NCBI GenBank assembly: GCA_034509425.1
Contig: JAVTVJ010000076.1
Location: forward strand, 1,426,001 to 1,490,000
Direction: 5' to 3'
DNA from: Eopsaltria australis
Lineage: Eukaryota; Chordata; Aves; Passeriformes; Petroicidae
DNA length: 64,000 bases
Made by a program: the position numbers and the translations under genes. Below the pieces are notes generated by a model. It saw nothing but the letters and a program-made list of their open reading frames with translations. It was not told the origin of the DNA and did no database searches. Every line of letters begins with the position of its first letter. Positions within the stretch are counted from its first letter, which is position 1. Below are positions 27,771 through 56,971 of the stretch, one piece after another.

Positions 27771-29850
27771 AATTCAGATTATGTCACATACTTTGTAGTT
27801 GGCAAAAGCAGATGTGGTATATTTACAAAGTGAAATAATTGTGGGGAGTTTTACTGATCTCTTAAAGGATACCAACAGCATTTAACTTCCCAACAATAAT
27901 TTCTGCAAGATTATTTTCATAAATGCCATGTTCTTGCTTAAATTAGTTAACTGCAGAAAGTATTGTGTGTAAGATAATTAATTTTATTTTTCTTCATATT
28001 TTTGAGGAAATCTTTTGTTTTATTTGGATGGTTATATATATTCTTGGTATGGAGTTCATTTTTTCTTGAAAAAAGTTTTTTCAAAAAATCAAAATTGAAA
28101 GCAGTACAGATGTTCAGAAGCTACATTTATGTGATTATCAGAAGAAGAAAGGACAAGAATTGTCCGTCACAGAAGTAACACATCTTCCCTCTTACTGTGA
28201 CCTGTAGGCTTGGGCTTTGTGTCAGGTCACTCCAGGTCTCATGACCAGTCTCTCAAGTTGGTCTTTTTGGTTTGTTTGGGGTTTTTTTGGTGATGCAACT
28301 TTCTATTCCAAATACTGCACCTGGATGTGCAGCACTAAAAATATGACCTAATTGACCAGCACTGTAGTAATTTAAAATAAAACTGTTATGTTAGAGTAAA
28401 ATGTGGTCTCTTCCTGAAGTATAAGCCAGCAAGGGAGTTACTCTGGAGTGAATTTCTGTGGTTGCACTGAAATTTGGTTTTCAAAATAGTATTTTCTTGA
28501 GGGTGTGCACAAACACTTCATTCACTCTGTGGTTCTTCCAGCACAGATTTTATATTTTAATGTCATTTCAAAACTTCCTATGGTACTTAGGAACATCAGA
28601 GGCAAACACCACAGCATTCATCTCAGAGATATGGTTGTAAACTCTAGGTCAGCGGGTAAATCTGCGTGGGGCAGTCATCATCACAAGGAAATAGAAGTCG
28701 AATGTCAACAAACTTTGCAACATGGTCATTTAGTTTGTGTGTAACAACCAGCTGATGTTGTCCTAATGCTTATGGCAAAATAATTGTAACAGTCTCAATG
28801 ATTTTGGCAACATTCAGCATTATATGGCATTAAGAATATTCTGAATAAGAGTCAAGATCTCAATTCAAGTCAATGTACACAAAATAACTCACTGATCTTC
28901 ATGCTCTATACTAGCTCAGTAATGGCCTGGGCACATTCAGAATAATTGCTAGTTTCTTTTAAATATTTTATAGGTTTTGATTTCATTATAAATTTATTCT
29001 GATCATATATTTTATTAAAGGTCAGAGATAGGGTTAATAAATATAAAAATAGAAATGGATTTTCTCCTTTTAATCATATTTTCCCCAAATTGAAACAAAG
29101 CAAACAGCCAAACCTTTCCCTCAAATCCAATTATGGGCTCATTTGGGAAAATCAAATGTTGTATCCATTTCTCTTGAATGCTTGAATTAATGATTCAGTG
29201 AGAGACGTTTAGCTCACTGAAATTTTGAATCCTCTGCAAGTAGCATTAAGTATGTTTACAAAAACCAGTTCCAACAAATTTAGCCTCTTATTTTTTCTTT
29301 TCTCTTTTTTTCTTTTTTATCCCATTACTGACAGCCAGTAGAAAAAGCAGTAGATAAATTTAGCACAGGTCTCCTTCTAAGATAGAATCACTGCAGGTGC
29401 CACCATTATTTAATAATGAGCAAAACCCGTTGTGGGTTTAAGATTATTTGTTTTTTAATCTCGTAACAGTGTGTCCCTTTGGTGACTGACTCATTGTTCT
29501 AACAACAATGAGACAGCATCAGTGCAGCTCTGGCTCCAGAGGTGGACGTGGGTTTGTACACGTGTCGAGGTACATTTCTCTGTGTCCTCATGCCTCTAGA
29601 GACGATTTGACTTCCCATCTTCATGTCTCCAGGGGATTTTTCCATTTCCTATTTTTGTTCTGTGCCTGATTTGGAGAGAGTGTTTGGGTTTTGCTGTAAC
29701 AGAAGGTTACTTTTTTTTTTTAATACACTTGTAAGTCAGAATTGGATAGTGGAAAAATTACATCACTTTGCAAAATTCAACAAATCAGTTGAATTAAGCA
29801 GATGAGTCCTTAACTTCATTGTTTAGTCAGCTTTTTTAATTGCTCGGAGA

Positions 29851-30347
29851 GCTATATTCAGCTCTGAAGTCCTCAACACAGGAAAGACATGGACTTGTTG
29901 GAGCAGGTTCAGAGGAGGTCACAAAGATGATCAGAGGGCTGGAACACCTTTCCTGTGACAAGCTGAGTTGGGGTTGTTCAGCCTGGAGAAGAAAGGGCTC
30001 CGGGGAGACCTTAGAGCACCTTCCAGTACCTATAGGGGATTTATAAGAAGAGTGGGGACAGACTTTTTAATAGAACCAGTAGTGACAGAACAAGGGTTAA
30101 TGGTTTTAAACTAAAAGGGTAGATTTAGACTGGATATGAGAAAGAAATTTTTTATTATAAGGGTGAGACAGTGGCAGAAGTTGCCCAGAGAGGTGGTGGA
30201 TGTCCCATTGCTGAAAACAATCGGACTCAGGCTGGATGGGGCTCTGAGCAATCTGATCCAGTTGAGGGTGTCCCTGCCCTTGACAGGGATATTGGACTAG
30301 CGAATCTTTAAATGTTCCTTCTCGCCATACTGTTCTATGGTTCTATA
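29851..30347 (+). mobile_element. CR1 LINE 3' fragment
   Basis: It contains the CR1 3' series: cagctctgaagtcctcaaca, acttgttggagcaggttcag, ttgcccagagaggtggtgga, gggtgtccctgcccttgaca. It ends with a degenerate tail tgttctatggttctata. It is 5' truncated, and the ORF2 end is broken by stops. Confidence 0.93.
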
Positions 30348-32156
30348 TTGCCTTCTGTTAGCTGTGTGAGGCAGGGGCTTTGATGAAGGATTTTGAGATG
30401 GGAATATGGCCACCTGAATGATTCTGTTGCTGCTCCTGAGTCACAGCACAGCATTGTTGGTACAGAAAGATATGAAACATCTACATCCAGCTAAAATAAA
30501 AAAAAATTTTCGGTTGTTTTCAAGATCTTTTAAGATAAATTCTACTTACTGAAATTGCAGTTACTTGCACATTTCAGAAAGTGCTAATCTCTGAAGAAAT
30601 TAGAGCATTGTAAGCTGTAGGATAATTACCATCACTAGAAATCTAATTTCAATTTGACAATAACACAGAAAACTTGATTAGCAATCAGATGTGAAGTGTT
30701 GATTGTTAGCAGCTTTGATTTACAACCCTGAATCCAGTATTGTAATTTAACTTCAATATAAACAGCTTTCTTTTCAATTGCAGTGTCACATTCTTCACAG
30801 AATTGCTGAATTTTTCTTCTCAAATGTAGTTCCCTGGATTTACATGACAGCTTAATGGGACCATAGTTCACTGTTGACTACATGGTTTGTGATTTCCATG
30901 CACCTTTTCTTTCCAAGTATTGTAAATGCATTCAGCTTAGGTCAAGAAAAATATAATGTACGTCTTCCACAGTGTTAATCATGCCCTTCTCCTTGAATGT
31001 TGTCCCTATTTACTCTTTATTCATTTACATTTATGGAATATAAAACCATATTTCATAAAAAAGTAAATTCATAAATGCAGTAAATTATATTCACTGCATG
31101 TAATGTTTGCAAAACCATGGCCTTTTCAAAAGACCATTTTATACTTGAGGCACAACTAAAACAAATGCCATGGATACATTCTTCCGTGTTTTATTTAAAC
31201 ATGCAAAAGTTAACTATCTTATTTGGAAACACAAGTTATGAGACGTTTAACTGAATTTGGTTGCTGGCTACATTTGCACATTTAAACTACAACTCTTCTG
31301 ATTTCAATTATTTTTAATGTGATTTCTGACATGTTTTCCAAAAGCTGCATGTTGTCCATGGGGTAGAAGATTAGATTTTTTGCTTATAATTGCACCTTAT
31401 AATTTTTTCATAGTTTTGGCTTGAATAGGTGAGACCTATGTGTAAAGATAAAAAGAAAATGTATGTTTAATCCAGAAAAGGGGAAATTCAGAAGAGAGAC
31501 AGTGTGGGTAAGAATAATTTTTTTCCTGTGAATTTAGATTTCCTCTGTGTAAGTTGCAAGTGGTGCCTCATGATCCTTCTGAGTCTTGGAGGAGGCAGCT
31601 CTCGGTGCAGTGGTGATGTTCTCTGCTTGTAGCTGTAGTTGGTTTTCCTGGGGTTAAGTGGTCCAGTATGGCGAGGCCCCCTTCCTGACTCTTGGAGGGA
31701 GGACTGGGAGAAAAGGTTTTCCATCAATTTTTCCATCCCAATCCTGTCACATGACAGGAGGAGAGAAGCAAGGGTTATTCCTGCTCCTGCATCACCTGGA
31801 AAAAGTTGGGATGTGGACACATACCATCAAGGAAAGTATTAGGTCTTATATTGAAGAAAATGAGAGTTAGCAGCAACTGGTACATGGAACAGACTACTTT
31901 TGCTCTCAGCATTTCCAGGTGTTTTGATGTGACGAGTGTCCCGTTTGTCTAAGAGACGTTTCTGTCTGGATGGACAGACTGTAACGTAGTGTTTGAAATG
32001 CAAGTATTCTCTTTGAGTTATCTTTATGAGATGTACAAGTTTTAATGTCTTTAATATGATACAAATGAAGGTGATTAGTTGAAATTGCCATTATTGCAAA
32101 AGTAACAGCAAAATAATCTCGTTAAATTTTCCATGTTAGAATAATCGAACTGTCAA

Positions 32157-32236
32157 CTGTCCCTGCCCATGGCAGGGATGTTGGAACTAGATGATTTTAA
32201 AGGTCCCTTTCAACCCAAACCATTCTATGATTCTAT
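32157..32236 (+). mobile_element. CR1 LINE terminal fragment
   Basis: Only the last 80 bases of a CR1 are present, from ctgtccctgcccatggcagg to the intact tail cattctatgattctatg. A solo LTR begins four bases after the tail. The element is either severely 5' truncated or cut by later deletion. Confidence 0.88.
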
Positions 32237-32240
32237 GGTT

Positions 32241-32813
32241 TGTTTTGGCTACAATAGGGTTAATTTTCTTTCTAGTAGCTAGTAGCTTTGTTCAGAATTT
32301 AGGGTTAAAACAGTGTTGATAATTCAGGGATGTTTTCATTATCACTGAGTAGTGCTTACACAGAGTGAAGGCCTCTTCTGCATCTCACGCCAGCCAACCA
32401 GTGAGGGGGTTGGGGCTGCACAAGGAGTTGGGAGGGGACACGCTGGGACAGCTGACCAAAGGAATGTTCCGTACCATTCCATATGGAATCATGCTCATCA
32501 GATGAATTGAAGGGGAAAGCTGCCGCCCAGGTACTGGTTGGGCAATGGTCAGTTGGTGGTGGGCAATTGCATTATTCGCCTTTTGATTCATGTATTCTGA
32601 TCATCACTTGGCTAGTGTGTTCTCATCTATTATTATTTATTTGTATTGTTGTTGTTATTATTTTCCTTTCTGTCCTATTATACTGTCTTTATCTCAACCC
32701 ATGAATTTTACTTTCTTTTCAAATTCTCTCCCCCATCCCAGTGGGGGGAGGGGGTTGAGCAAGCAGCTGTGGTGCTTGTGGTGACTAGCTGATTGCCAGG
32801 TTAAACCATACCA
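32241..32813 (+). mobile_element. Solo LTR of an avian endogenous retrovirus
   Basis: About 573 bases begin tgttttggctacaatagggt and run through typical LTR text (ggttggggctgcacaaggag, gggacagctgaccaaa). They reach an AT-rich interrupted-T tract, the cctattatactgtctttatc block that normally holds a polyadenylation signal, and the ending gattgccaggttaaacca. I recognise this as a widespread bird LTR type (ERVL-like) but cannot name the family. No internal gag, pol or env sequence flanks it, so it is a recombined solo LTR. No clear target-site duplication is visible. It is diverged and presumably old. Confidence 0.82.
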
Positions 32814-34570
32814 CCATCACTGAAGGAAGCTTTTGATCTCCTGTGCCTTGTGTAGATCTAGAAAGGAAGCTCCTTTGTGTTTAGGTGCTACTCAACTGCA
32901 AATAGTGGTTTTTATCCAAAGGAATTGCATCTAATACCTCTGTTTCCCAAGTAGGATGCTGCAATCTTAGATCTGATGCACTTTATTTCTGATGAGAGAA
33001 TATATAAGCAAAGTAGTCTTTAAGATAGTGTGAATATCATAAATAATTCCTAAAATCAGAAGACACTTTTATAACCATATCTACAGAGATTTTTAGGATC
33101 CAGTTTCCCACAGATTTATTTTAATTAGGACCAAACTGTCTTTCTGCATCCTCATCATAAACCACTGACAGCTTGACAGATTTGGACATTGAGATTAGCA
33201 CAATAATAAAGTTGTTCTTTGTTTTTTGAGAAGGATCTAGATAGTCTTCAGATAGTTGGAAAGTTCACCACAACTGCATTAGGACAAGTCAAAATAGATT
33301 TTGTAGTGTGTCCAGTCATAACTATTAGAAATAAGATTTTGTATTTAAATATGAAAATGTATGTTCTTCCACTGGGCAAAATACTGATGGTACACATTTC
33401 TGAACAACTGATTTTGGTTTTCTTTGTTTTACCAGATTGGACTGGATTAGCTCTTATTTTGTGTCTAGAGATATAAAATACTTAATTTTAAAGTAGTATT
33501 TTTCTATATAGTTACATCATTGAGGAAAGTCTGACTGATTTGGAATTGTTCTTGGATCTCAGAGCCTTTGGAAAACTAGTATTTCCAAAATGGGATTTTA
33601 TGTTGCAGTCATCACATAAACAAATGAGTCTTAGAACTGAGCTTGAACTAATTCCTTCATTTCTCTGATTCAGGTTGATTAAGCATGTGTCTCTGAGTCT
33701 TGAATTTATTTATAATCTTGTTTTTCAGTAGTGCTTGCTCTGCACTTTCAGTCTTGTAGCCACAACCCACTTGATTACTGTGGTGACAGTCCATGAGGAA
33801 GTCTTGATGAATTATTTTTTAAGAAAAAGAAATGAGCTTTTGAGAGTAAAATTTAAAGGGCAGTTGGGAGAAAATATGAAAGAGGAGCTCGGCTTGCAGA
33901 AAGAAAGGGCAAAAGAGAAGATGGAAAAGGAAGAAGAGATACAGAAGACATCCCAGAAAAATGGCATCTGTTGCTGTTGACTTTTAACATTGGGGAGTGG
34001 ATGAGGAATGAATAATTTAAGATCATGGAGTCCAACTGGAAAACAGAAGGAGGGAGATAAAGTAACCTCTGTAAGCAACTTTAAACAGAAAACAGATTAT
34101 CCTCTAGAGATCACCATAGGTCACAAAATACTGTAGATAGCCTTTAATTCCTAAAAGCAAGGGATTTAGTAGAAAGGGGTATAGCTGGCATGTTCAGACA
34201 CAGTCGCATTTCATCACTATGATCCTTCCTCCTCCATAAAGAGGACACCTTAACTCGGAAACATGGTCCCCCTGACCAGTCTTCACAGGCAGAGGTACTG
34301 CAGTAAAATGCTAACACATGTCCTGTGCTTGAAGTGCTTCCTTCCCACGTGGCCATAATGAGAGCTCTGCATATAGGAGTTTCTAATTTACTCTTACCCT
34401 GAAGGATAACATAAGCGCTGCAAGGATGTTGTTAAACATGGCATGTTGATACTGCTGTGAGTTGCTTTCTGCTTACCAGTTCTGTGGGTGAGAAGTTACA
34501 TTCCCTCAAAAGGTTTCTTGTGCAGTGTACATCAACTGGTTACAGAGAAATTTTGAGAAGAGCTACAACA

Positions 34571-34624
34571 AGACATACTAGTAAAAAACCTAAAAACAGA
34601 CATACTAATAAAAAACTCCAAAAC
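34571..34624. repeat. 27-bp tandem duplication
   Basis: Two adjacent 27-base copies (34571-34597, 34598-34624) share agacatacta and taaaaaac blocks and differ at about three positions. Confidence 0.82.
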
Positions 34625-35233
34625 CTAATTGCTGGCATCCAGCCTTACAGTTCGGTGTGGGAAATTCTTCCCGCAGGATGCAGGGAGAGTACAGTTAACT
34701 CATACAGCACCTCTTTACATATACAAACATAATTACAGTTAGTTCGTGTCTTGTTGGAAGTATAGTTTGTATCAGGCCTTGGCTCTATTCCACTTTTGCT
34801 GTTTTCTTTATGAAAAAAATAAATGTGTGTGGCCGTAAGTTAAATTTATCTTATAAATACGCACGATTAAAATCGACCCTATTTGCTCATGTGCCAGAGT
34901 AGTCCCAGCAGGGGAATTTTGAGAACCCAAATTTATTGCTTTGGCTCCTTGATTTTTCTGCTCCTTCATCTCCAACCAGGGCTCTGGCCAAACACAAACT
35001 GGAACAGAGCAGAGCATTTCTGCTGTGTGATCAGGTACATGGTGCCAGCAGGGACAGCTGGCAAAGTCACTGGTGCTCTTGGCGTTGTCCCAGGGACAAT
35101 CCCTTCTGATGGAGGGAAATGTAGCCAAATTATGCCCCATTTAAATTACTGCTTGCTGAGCAAAAAACAGTGTTGCCCTCCTGCAGTATGGGATTTGGTT
35201 CCTGGGACATTTAGGGTGGTGGGAAACAGAGTA

Positions 35234-35435
35234 GTAGAATGGTTTGGTTTGGAAGGAATCTTAATGATTGTTATGGGCTGGGACACTTTCCACTAGACAA
35301 GGTTGTTCAAAGACACATTCAACCTGGCCCTGAACACTGGATGGAGCATCCACAGCTTCTTTTGGCAACCTGTGCCTCACCACCCTCAAAGTGAAGAGTT
35401 TCTTCCTAATATCTAACCTAAACCTGCCCTCTCAC
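35234..35435 (-). mobile_element. CR1 LINE 3' fragment
   Basis: On the plus strand it reads gaatggtttggtttggaagg, gacactttccactagacaag, ctgtgcctcaccaccctcaa, cctaatatctaacctaaacc, which is the reverse of a CR1 3' UTR. The 3' tail itself is mostly eroded. Confidence 0.9.
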
Positions 35436-38165
35436 TACATAGCCTCGCAGAAAGGTAGGTGAGCTACACTGAGTTCCTCTGATGCCATACAACTCTGTTA
35501 TTCCAGGCTTTGCAATAGTACCTTAAAAAATCCCCTTACAATTCACTATTTATGTTTTTCCCCTCCCATGGGGTGTCTGCAGTGCTGGGCCCATGTAATG
35601 CATTGTTACTAGGCTCATTTGAAGCTTGAATGGCTCATGGAGGTCAGCAGCAGAGTGCAGGGTTTTTCACCTCTTGAGCAATGAAGCATTGAGTAAAAGT
35701 TATTATAACCAATTAGTGGTGGCGTTATTATTACCAATTAGTGGCTGTGTGAAGCAAATCATTACTCTTAGTTCAGTTATTAGCAGCCAGGTGTTCATGA
35801 AACGTGCCATGTGCAGCCAGTGTTGTACCTCAGCACTCACTGTTGAGGCCAGTCACTGAATTTCTGATGTCTCTCTGCAAGGGGGTTGTGACACACACAC
35901 CCCCCTCTATCCCCAAAAGGAAGTGTGTTTGAAGTCAGTATGTAGGGCTTTTTTGGTTGCTGCCAGTGTTGTGTATCTAGTAAGTGAATAAAAAAGGTAA
36001 TTTCAATCTCTAGACCAGCATTCTGAAACCTTTAATACAGTGAATTCATGATTCATGATGTAAAGCAAAAAATTGAAATTACAGTTTTGTTGTTGGTTGC
36101 TGCTTCATTCATAAGAGCAAAATCGCCATGCCAGAGAGAGGGAGCTACAGTACAAATTACTTTTGACTGCTAGTATTGTTTCTCTAGGACTATTGTTTAT
36201 AAAACCCTTAATAAGCAATATTTTCACAACCCATTAGTTTTGCAGAATAAATTTACAGAAGACAGTTTGGACAGCAAGCAACAATAATTAAATTCTATTT
36301 TAGAGTTTAATTGCACTTTTTACTTCTTTAGAATTAAGTAGGAAGTTAAGAGGGGAAAAAATTCTAATTGTGTCTTTAGCGTCACTTCTTTATTGAACTC
36401 GGTATTTACTTTTGATGCATTTTGCAGGGAGATTCATAGCTGTAGCTCCAAATACATGGAACAGCTAAAAAAATAAGAAAAGTAAGCATAACTGATAAAA
36501 TTCTGATACTCTAAATACTTTCTGCATAGTCACATACTTTTATTGTGCAATTAGAATAAGCATTAGAAATATTTTTTGTTTCTTGGAGAAAAAAAGTAGG
36601 GGGTTGGAGTGTTGTTTTCTCTTTTGGTGATTCAGATGTCTTCTGATTTTCAATATTAGTGAAGAAAGGATTTGACATTTTCTTTGAGGTCAGTTAAAGG
36701 AAATGAATTGTAGGAGAGCATTCATCAGGGTACTTCGAGCGCAGTTGGGCAGGGACATCTGGTGGTGCAGTAAAGGAATCATTGAACACTTACAACTGGG
36801 AGTGCAGTTGCATTGGAATGATTAAGGAAAAACATAATTATGGTCATACTGTGATTACTTTTCTGTTCTGATATTATTTTAGAAACACTTACATGCATCT
36901 TTAGATTGTAGTTTGTGTATGGTTTTGATTTACTGGAAAAGTAGGAACTAAAGCTCTATTCATGAGCTGGCAGCTTGCACGCATAATGTATTGGACACCC
37001 TTCACTCAAAGGGCATTTAACCTACAGTCAGCTGCAGGTTTGAAATCAAACTTTTGAAACTGGACCATGGTTCTCTGGATGGAGTGGGGTATGTGTTAAA
37101 ACTGTGCATTTGGACTCTGGACTTCTGCCAGTGATTCACTGTGATCTCTGGGCTAAGCTGATTTGAGTTGTTTCAGTCCATCACTCAGTTTTTTCAACCC
37201 ATCTTTGAGTCCATCGTTATGTAAAAGTGCTGTGATAGTGTTTCAGCCTCTGAATTGTATGTATGGGTAAAGAATCATAAATAGAAATACTACATATCTT
37301 TGGTTTCAAAGTTCAATGTTAATTAAAGATACAGTGAGCAATTCTATTTGTATGTATTTACCTTGAACCCCTATAGATCATAAATATGTGACCAATATTT
37401 TAACTGCATTCATTTTAAAAGACAGACTCTTTGCAATGAATTTTTGGTGCTATGTGTAGCTGTGCACATGCTGACAAAACCAAGTCCTTGGAAACATATG
37501 TGCTCAAGGTCATAACCTTGGGAAGAATTTCCCAGAAATGTTTAGTGCTGTTGTGTCTTACCATCTCTGCACCAGGCACCCCCCTGCCAGGACAAAGCAA
37601 GACTTTCTTCATTTGTGAACATCTTGAATCTCAATATGTTTTTCGTGCTGTTCATGTGTATCCAGCCATTGGTAGTACATGCTGACCACTCGTGGAGCCT
37701 TCTGGGAGATGGTGTCACCTTCTCTTGGAGGGTGTGGGCACAGCACTTCCAGGGACTGTGTGGTCTCTGCAGGTGGAAGGCAAAGGGTTGTTGTCTTCTG
37801 CTTCTGTTTACAAAGCTTTTGCAACTGCTGTCCTGTCTTCCCTTAGAGTAGGTGTGCTCTTGAAATGGTGGTGTTGATAAGTTACTAGTTTCTGCTTTGT
37901 GTATTCTGTCTGGAATGCATTTTCACCATCATGTATTTCCCATGTAATTCTATAAAAAGAGAAAGGGGAAAACCATAAGTATCTCCTTGCTCCTATGCTA
38001 CCAACATGGTTTTTCAGGAGCAATCAGTAGCAGCTGCAAGCTTTGGCTCTGTTCATTGTATCCTGGACAGAAAAAAAGTCAATAACCTAAATCTTTCATA
38101 GCCAAATATGGGCTCCTTGCTGTGGTCATTCTTCACACAATGAACCCTATAGTTGGTAAGAACAG

Positions 38166-38219
38166 ATATATATATATATATTCATATATATATATATATA
38201 TACATATATATACATACAC
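38166..38219. repeat. Compound AT dinucleotide microsatellite
   Basis: Runs of AT are broken by single C or TC interruptions and end in a short atacaca piece. It lies about 560 bases before TMEM135 exon A. It is likely polymorphic. Confidence 0.92.
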
Positions 38220-38780
38220 AATCACGTTCAGGATCAGAGCAACCACCGTATAATTGAAAAACTGGGGCTTTCAGATTAAAAGTCTTCTTAAAGTAAGGAG
38301 CTGCAGAGATCAGCACTTTGCAAAGTACATCAATTTATCTTAAAGTCGGAGAAACTATTCCCTGCAGCTTTTCACAAGAGGGTGGATGTTTCATTGAGAT
38401 CCAACCCTCCTTTCTCTCCTTGCAGTAAAACTTTTTTTGTTAAACTCATCGTGACTACTTTTCCATAAAGCAACAGTTCTTTGTCATCTTGCATTGTTGT
38501 CCTAGTGGTTCTGTCACCATCCTTTAAAAATTTCTCAACTCTTAGTTTGGATAAAAAAAGAGAAGCACTCACATTTGATGCTATATCCTTTGTTTCAGAC
38601 ATGTCCCAAGGCTTTGGTGACAACTGGGAATCAAGGATAGCCAGAGTTGTTGCAAATGTGCTGGTTTTTGTTAATGAAAAGTTGGCGCTCCTCCACAGCC
38701 CCTCTATGTGTTATTTAATCTATAGCACTCTATATTGCCAGCAGCCTGTTATAGAGAAAACTGTTGGTTTTATCTTTCAG

Positions 38781-54655
<15,875 letters not shown>

Positions 54656-56356
54656 ACATGACAGTGTGGCTTGTCATTGAATGTGATCAGCATTTTGTCC
54701 TGAAAAGTTAATTAACTTGACAGTCGTATGTATGGAGGAGGGCTAGGGCTCCACTTCAGTATTACTTCAATGAGAAATGCTTTTTACCAATCAGAAATAC
54801 TGAAGCTTTGCAGGGAGGTGTGGCTTAGTGATTAAGCCCCTTCCATAAGCAGAAAACATTTCTGGATTACTGTAGTTGGTTGACAGTATGGTAGAATCCT
54901 GAATGAATTAAACAAATGAGTAATATATTTAGAGAAGAGAAGTAAAACATAAATATGCTTCATAATTTCAAAAATTCTGTAGTTCATACCAGTAGAATGT
55001 TTCTTGGTAAAACTAGAAGTAATTCTTAATTTAGAAAGGAAGACAATTGGCATAATTTAGGTCCAAAATTTTACCCGATCTTAAAAAGACTGCAGTCTGG
55101 TGAAGATGCCTCCCTGGTTTTCTAAATTGTGTCACTGATTTGTCTCAAAAGAGCCACTGCCCCCTCATCAGTTAAAATTAGGATATTTTTACATGGCTGT
55201 GGTTGCAAAATAAGGCATTCCTTAGGAAAAGAGAATGCATATTGATTCAGAAGTCACATTCCAGGGCTGTAAATTTGGCTGATGACACAGATAACACCAG
55301 GAAAACAAGAAGGCGGTGCCGGTGGCTGCTGGGCGCCGAGGAGCAGCGGGTGCGGTGGGCAGCATCTGCCAAGTGCCAAAGGACACAACTGGCAGAGGAG
55401 GGAATGAAACATTCCAGCCTCTGAGATGGTGCTGGAAACAGCAGACAGTTACAAAATAAAAAAGCCAAGAACAAAACAAAACAAAGCAAAACACCCCCCT
55501 CCCCAGCTAAAATATACTGAAGCAAAATGTTTATTTTTGAAAGGGTTTGACATTGTTGCCTCAGATGGCAGAGGGTTGTTTGTCAGGCTGCAGCACCAGC
55601 CAGCGTTTCAAGCATTTCTTGAATGAGAACTGACCCCTGAGGTTAGGCTGTTACAGAGAACAGTTTTGACAATCATATTAATAGTCTTTTTTCCTTGTAA
55701 TTGGTGAAGAGTGGTTTTCCATCGGGCCATCAGACCCACGACTGGCACAGTTACATTAAATTTGATATGGTACTCAATGCAAGTAACTACCTACACAAAG
55801 TCCATCTCATTTTTACTGTACGGTATTTCTGCAGATTTGTGTTCTAAAGTGAGACCTTGACATGCTAATTGCTTTTTTTTTTCTTTGCTTTTTTGGGCTT
55901 TTTAAAATTATAACCCATTCAGGTGATGCTGAATGGTGTTCATTACCCTAGAAGTTAATGACAAGATTAATTATATTCACATTCAACTGAAAAAACTGAA
56001 AAGAAGGTGAGATAAGCTAAGGAAATTGCAGTAGGTTGCATATATTTTGAAAACAAAAATAGAAGAAATCAGTGTTTTATTGGAAGTCTTCATCAGATAA
56101 TATGAATTGGACTAATTAGTAGACTTTGTCTTGTAACACTGTAATCCTACCCCAGCCATAAGCATATTTTAATTCCAATCAGCTGAATTTCTTAATACCG
56201 AATATACAATAATTTTTATCAGATCTATTGTCATGAAAATTTTACCAATTTGTGCACAAAATCTGCTTCTTCATCAGCTACACTAACAGTGATGTTTTGT
56301 CACTGTTACTAAAGGTGCTTCATCCGTTTCAACAGTGGTTGTCCCAATTTAGTGTG

Positions 56357-56362
56357 AATAAA
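56357..56362 (+). promoter_or_regulatory. Candidate polyadenylation signal AATAAA
   Basis: AATAAA is followed by T/G-rich sequence (tagtttgtatgcaatatttt) that could act as a downstream element. It lies about 1.7 kb after the TMEM135 stop. It competes with the hexamers at 55455, 56426 and 56866, and use of any of them is unproven. Confidence 0.4.
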
Positions 56363-56865
56363 GTTCAAGCTAGTTTGTATGCAATATTTTGTTGCTTGGA
56401 ATTATATTAGAATTCCTCAAAAGGAAATAAAAGTTAATGGAACAGGAACTTTAAAAGGATTTTAAGAGATTTGTAGTGTTTTTCCACTGGAATATGGTCT
56501 AAAATATTTGACCTTGTAAAGTCTGAGAAGTTATATATTTTAGGTGGTATATTAGAACTCACACACTATATTATGAATACTTCCTAGTGTAACTATATAC
56601 CATTCTCAAACTTAAAGATATTTTATAGATGGATTAAGTTTCTCCACTGGAATGACAATTGTGATTGTTTCTCTATTTGAGGGGGTTTTTTGGGAAAAAA
56701 AAAATCCAAGAACTACATCTCAGCAGCTAAATAACAGTTTTGTCTATGTTTCTTGCTTCCAAAATTCACAGTTCTTGTTTCAAGTTATTTTCATGTAATA
56801 TAAAGAGAAATTAAAAATTTTTAAATTATTTTTATTAAAATTGAATATATGTAAGAGGAAAAAAA

Positions 56866-56871
56866 AATAAA
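56866..56871 (+). promoter_or_regulatory. Candidate polyadenylation signal AATAAA
   Basis: AATAAA follows an A-run, with a second hexamer at 56892-56897 and a T/G-rich tract (gatttttttggccatgttgt) downstream. It is about 2.2 kb after the TMEM135 stop and just before a CR1 insertion, so it could be the distal end of the mRNA. Confidence 0.4.
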
Positions 56872-56971
56872 GTCCTAATGTTCTTCCCAATAATAAACAG
56901 TTGCTGCTTGAAAAAGTGATTTTTTTGGCCATGTTGTTAATAAGATCTCAGGAGTCGTAAGTGAAATGGGG

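Larger units (their letters stand above)
1..38780 (+). other. TMEM135: Upstream TMEM135 intron (no exon recognised)
   Basis: I looked for the preceding TMEM135 exons (family text such as RNGEVLLFCITAA and LYMAFFCILRK) and did not see them in any frame. This is therefore inferred to be one long intron whose 5' end lies outside the window. The longest unannotated stretches (1-7148, 8546-10769, 11086-21142, 21774-26737, 27771-29850, 30348-32156, 32814-35233, 35436-38165) hold ordinary AT-rich single-copy-looking DNA with scattered short homopolymers. I see no gene in them. Repeats inside are listed separately. A missed micro-exon of under about 50 nt cannot be excluded by eye. Confidence 0.7.
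54656..56900 (+). other. TMEM135: Probable TMEM135 3' UTR
   Basis: AT-rich sequence follows the stop codon with no coding signal. Candidate AATAAA hexamers occur at 55455-55460, 56357-56362, 56426-56431, 56866-56871 and 56892-56897. The ones at 56357 and 56866 are followed within about 50 bases by T/G-rich text, so either could mark the end. A small CpG-containing patch sits at about 55310-55375. The true end is inferred and not demonstrated. Confidence 0.55.

Noticed and set aside
31488..31820. 110-codon minus-strand open frame
   Set aside because: It was considered as a possible retroelement remnant, but no conserved motif could be matched.
55305..55375. CpG patch in the TMEM135 3' UTR as a promoter
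   Set aside because: It is only about 70 bases, with no following first exon or gene. It is better left as part of the UTR.
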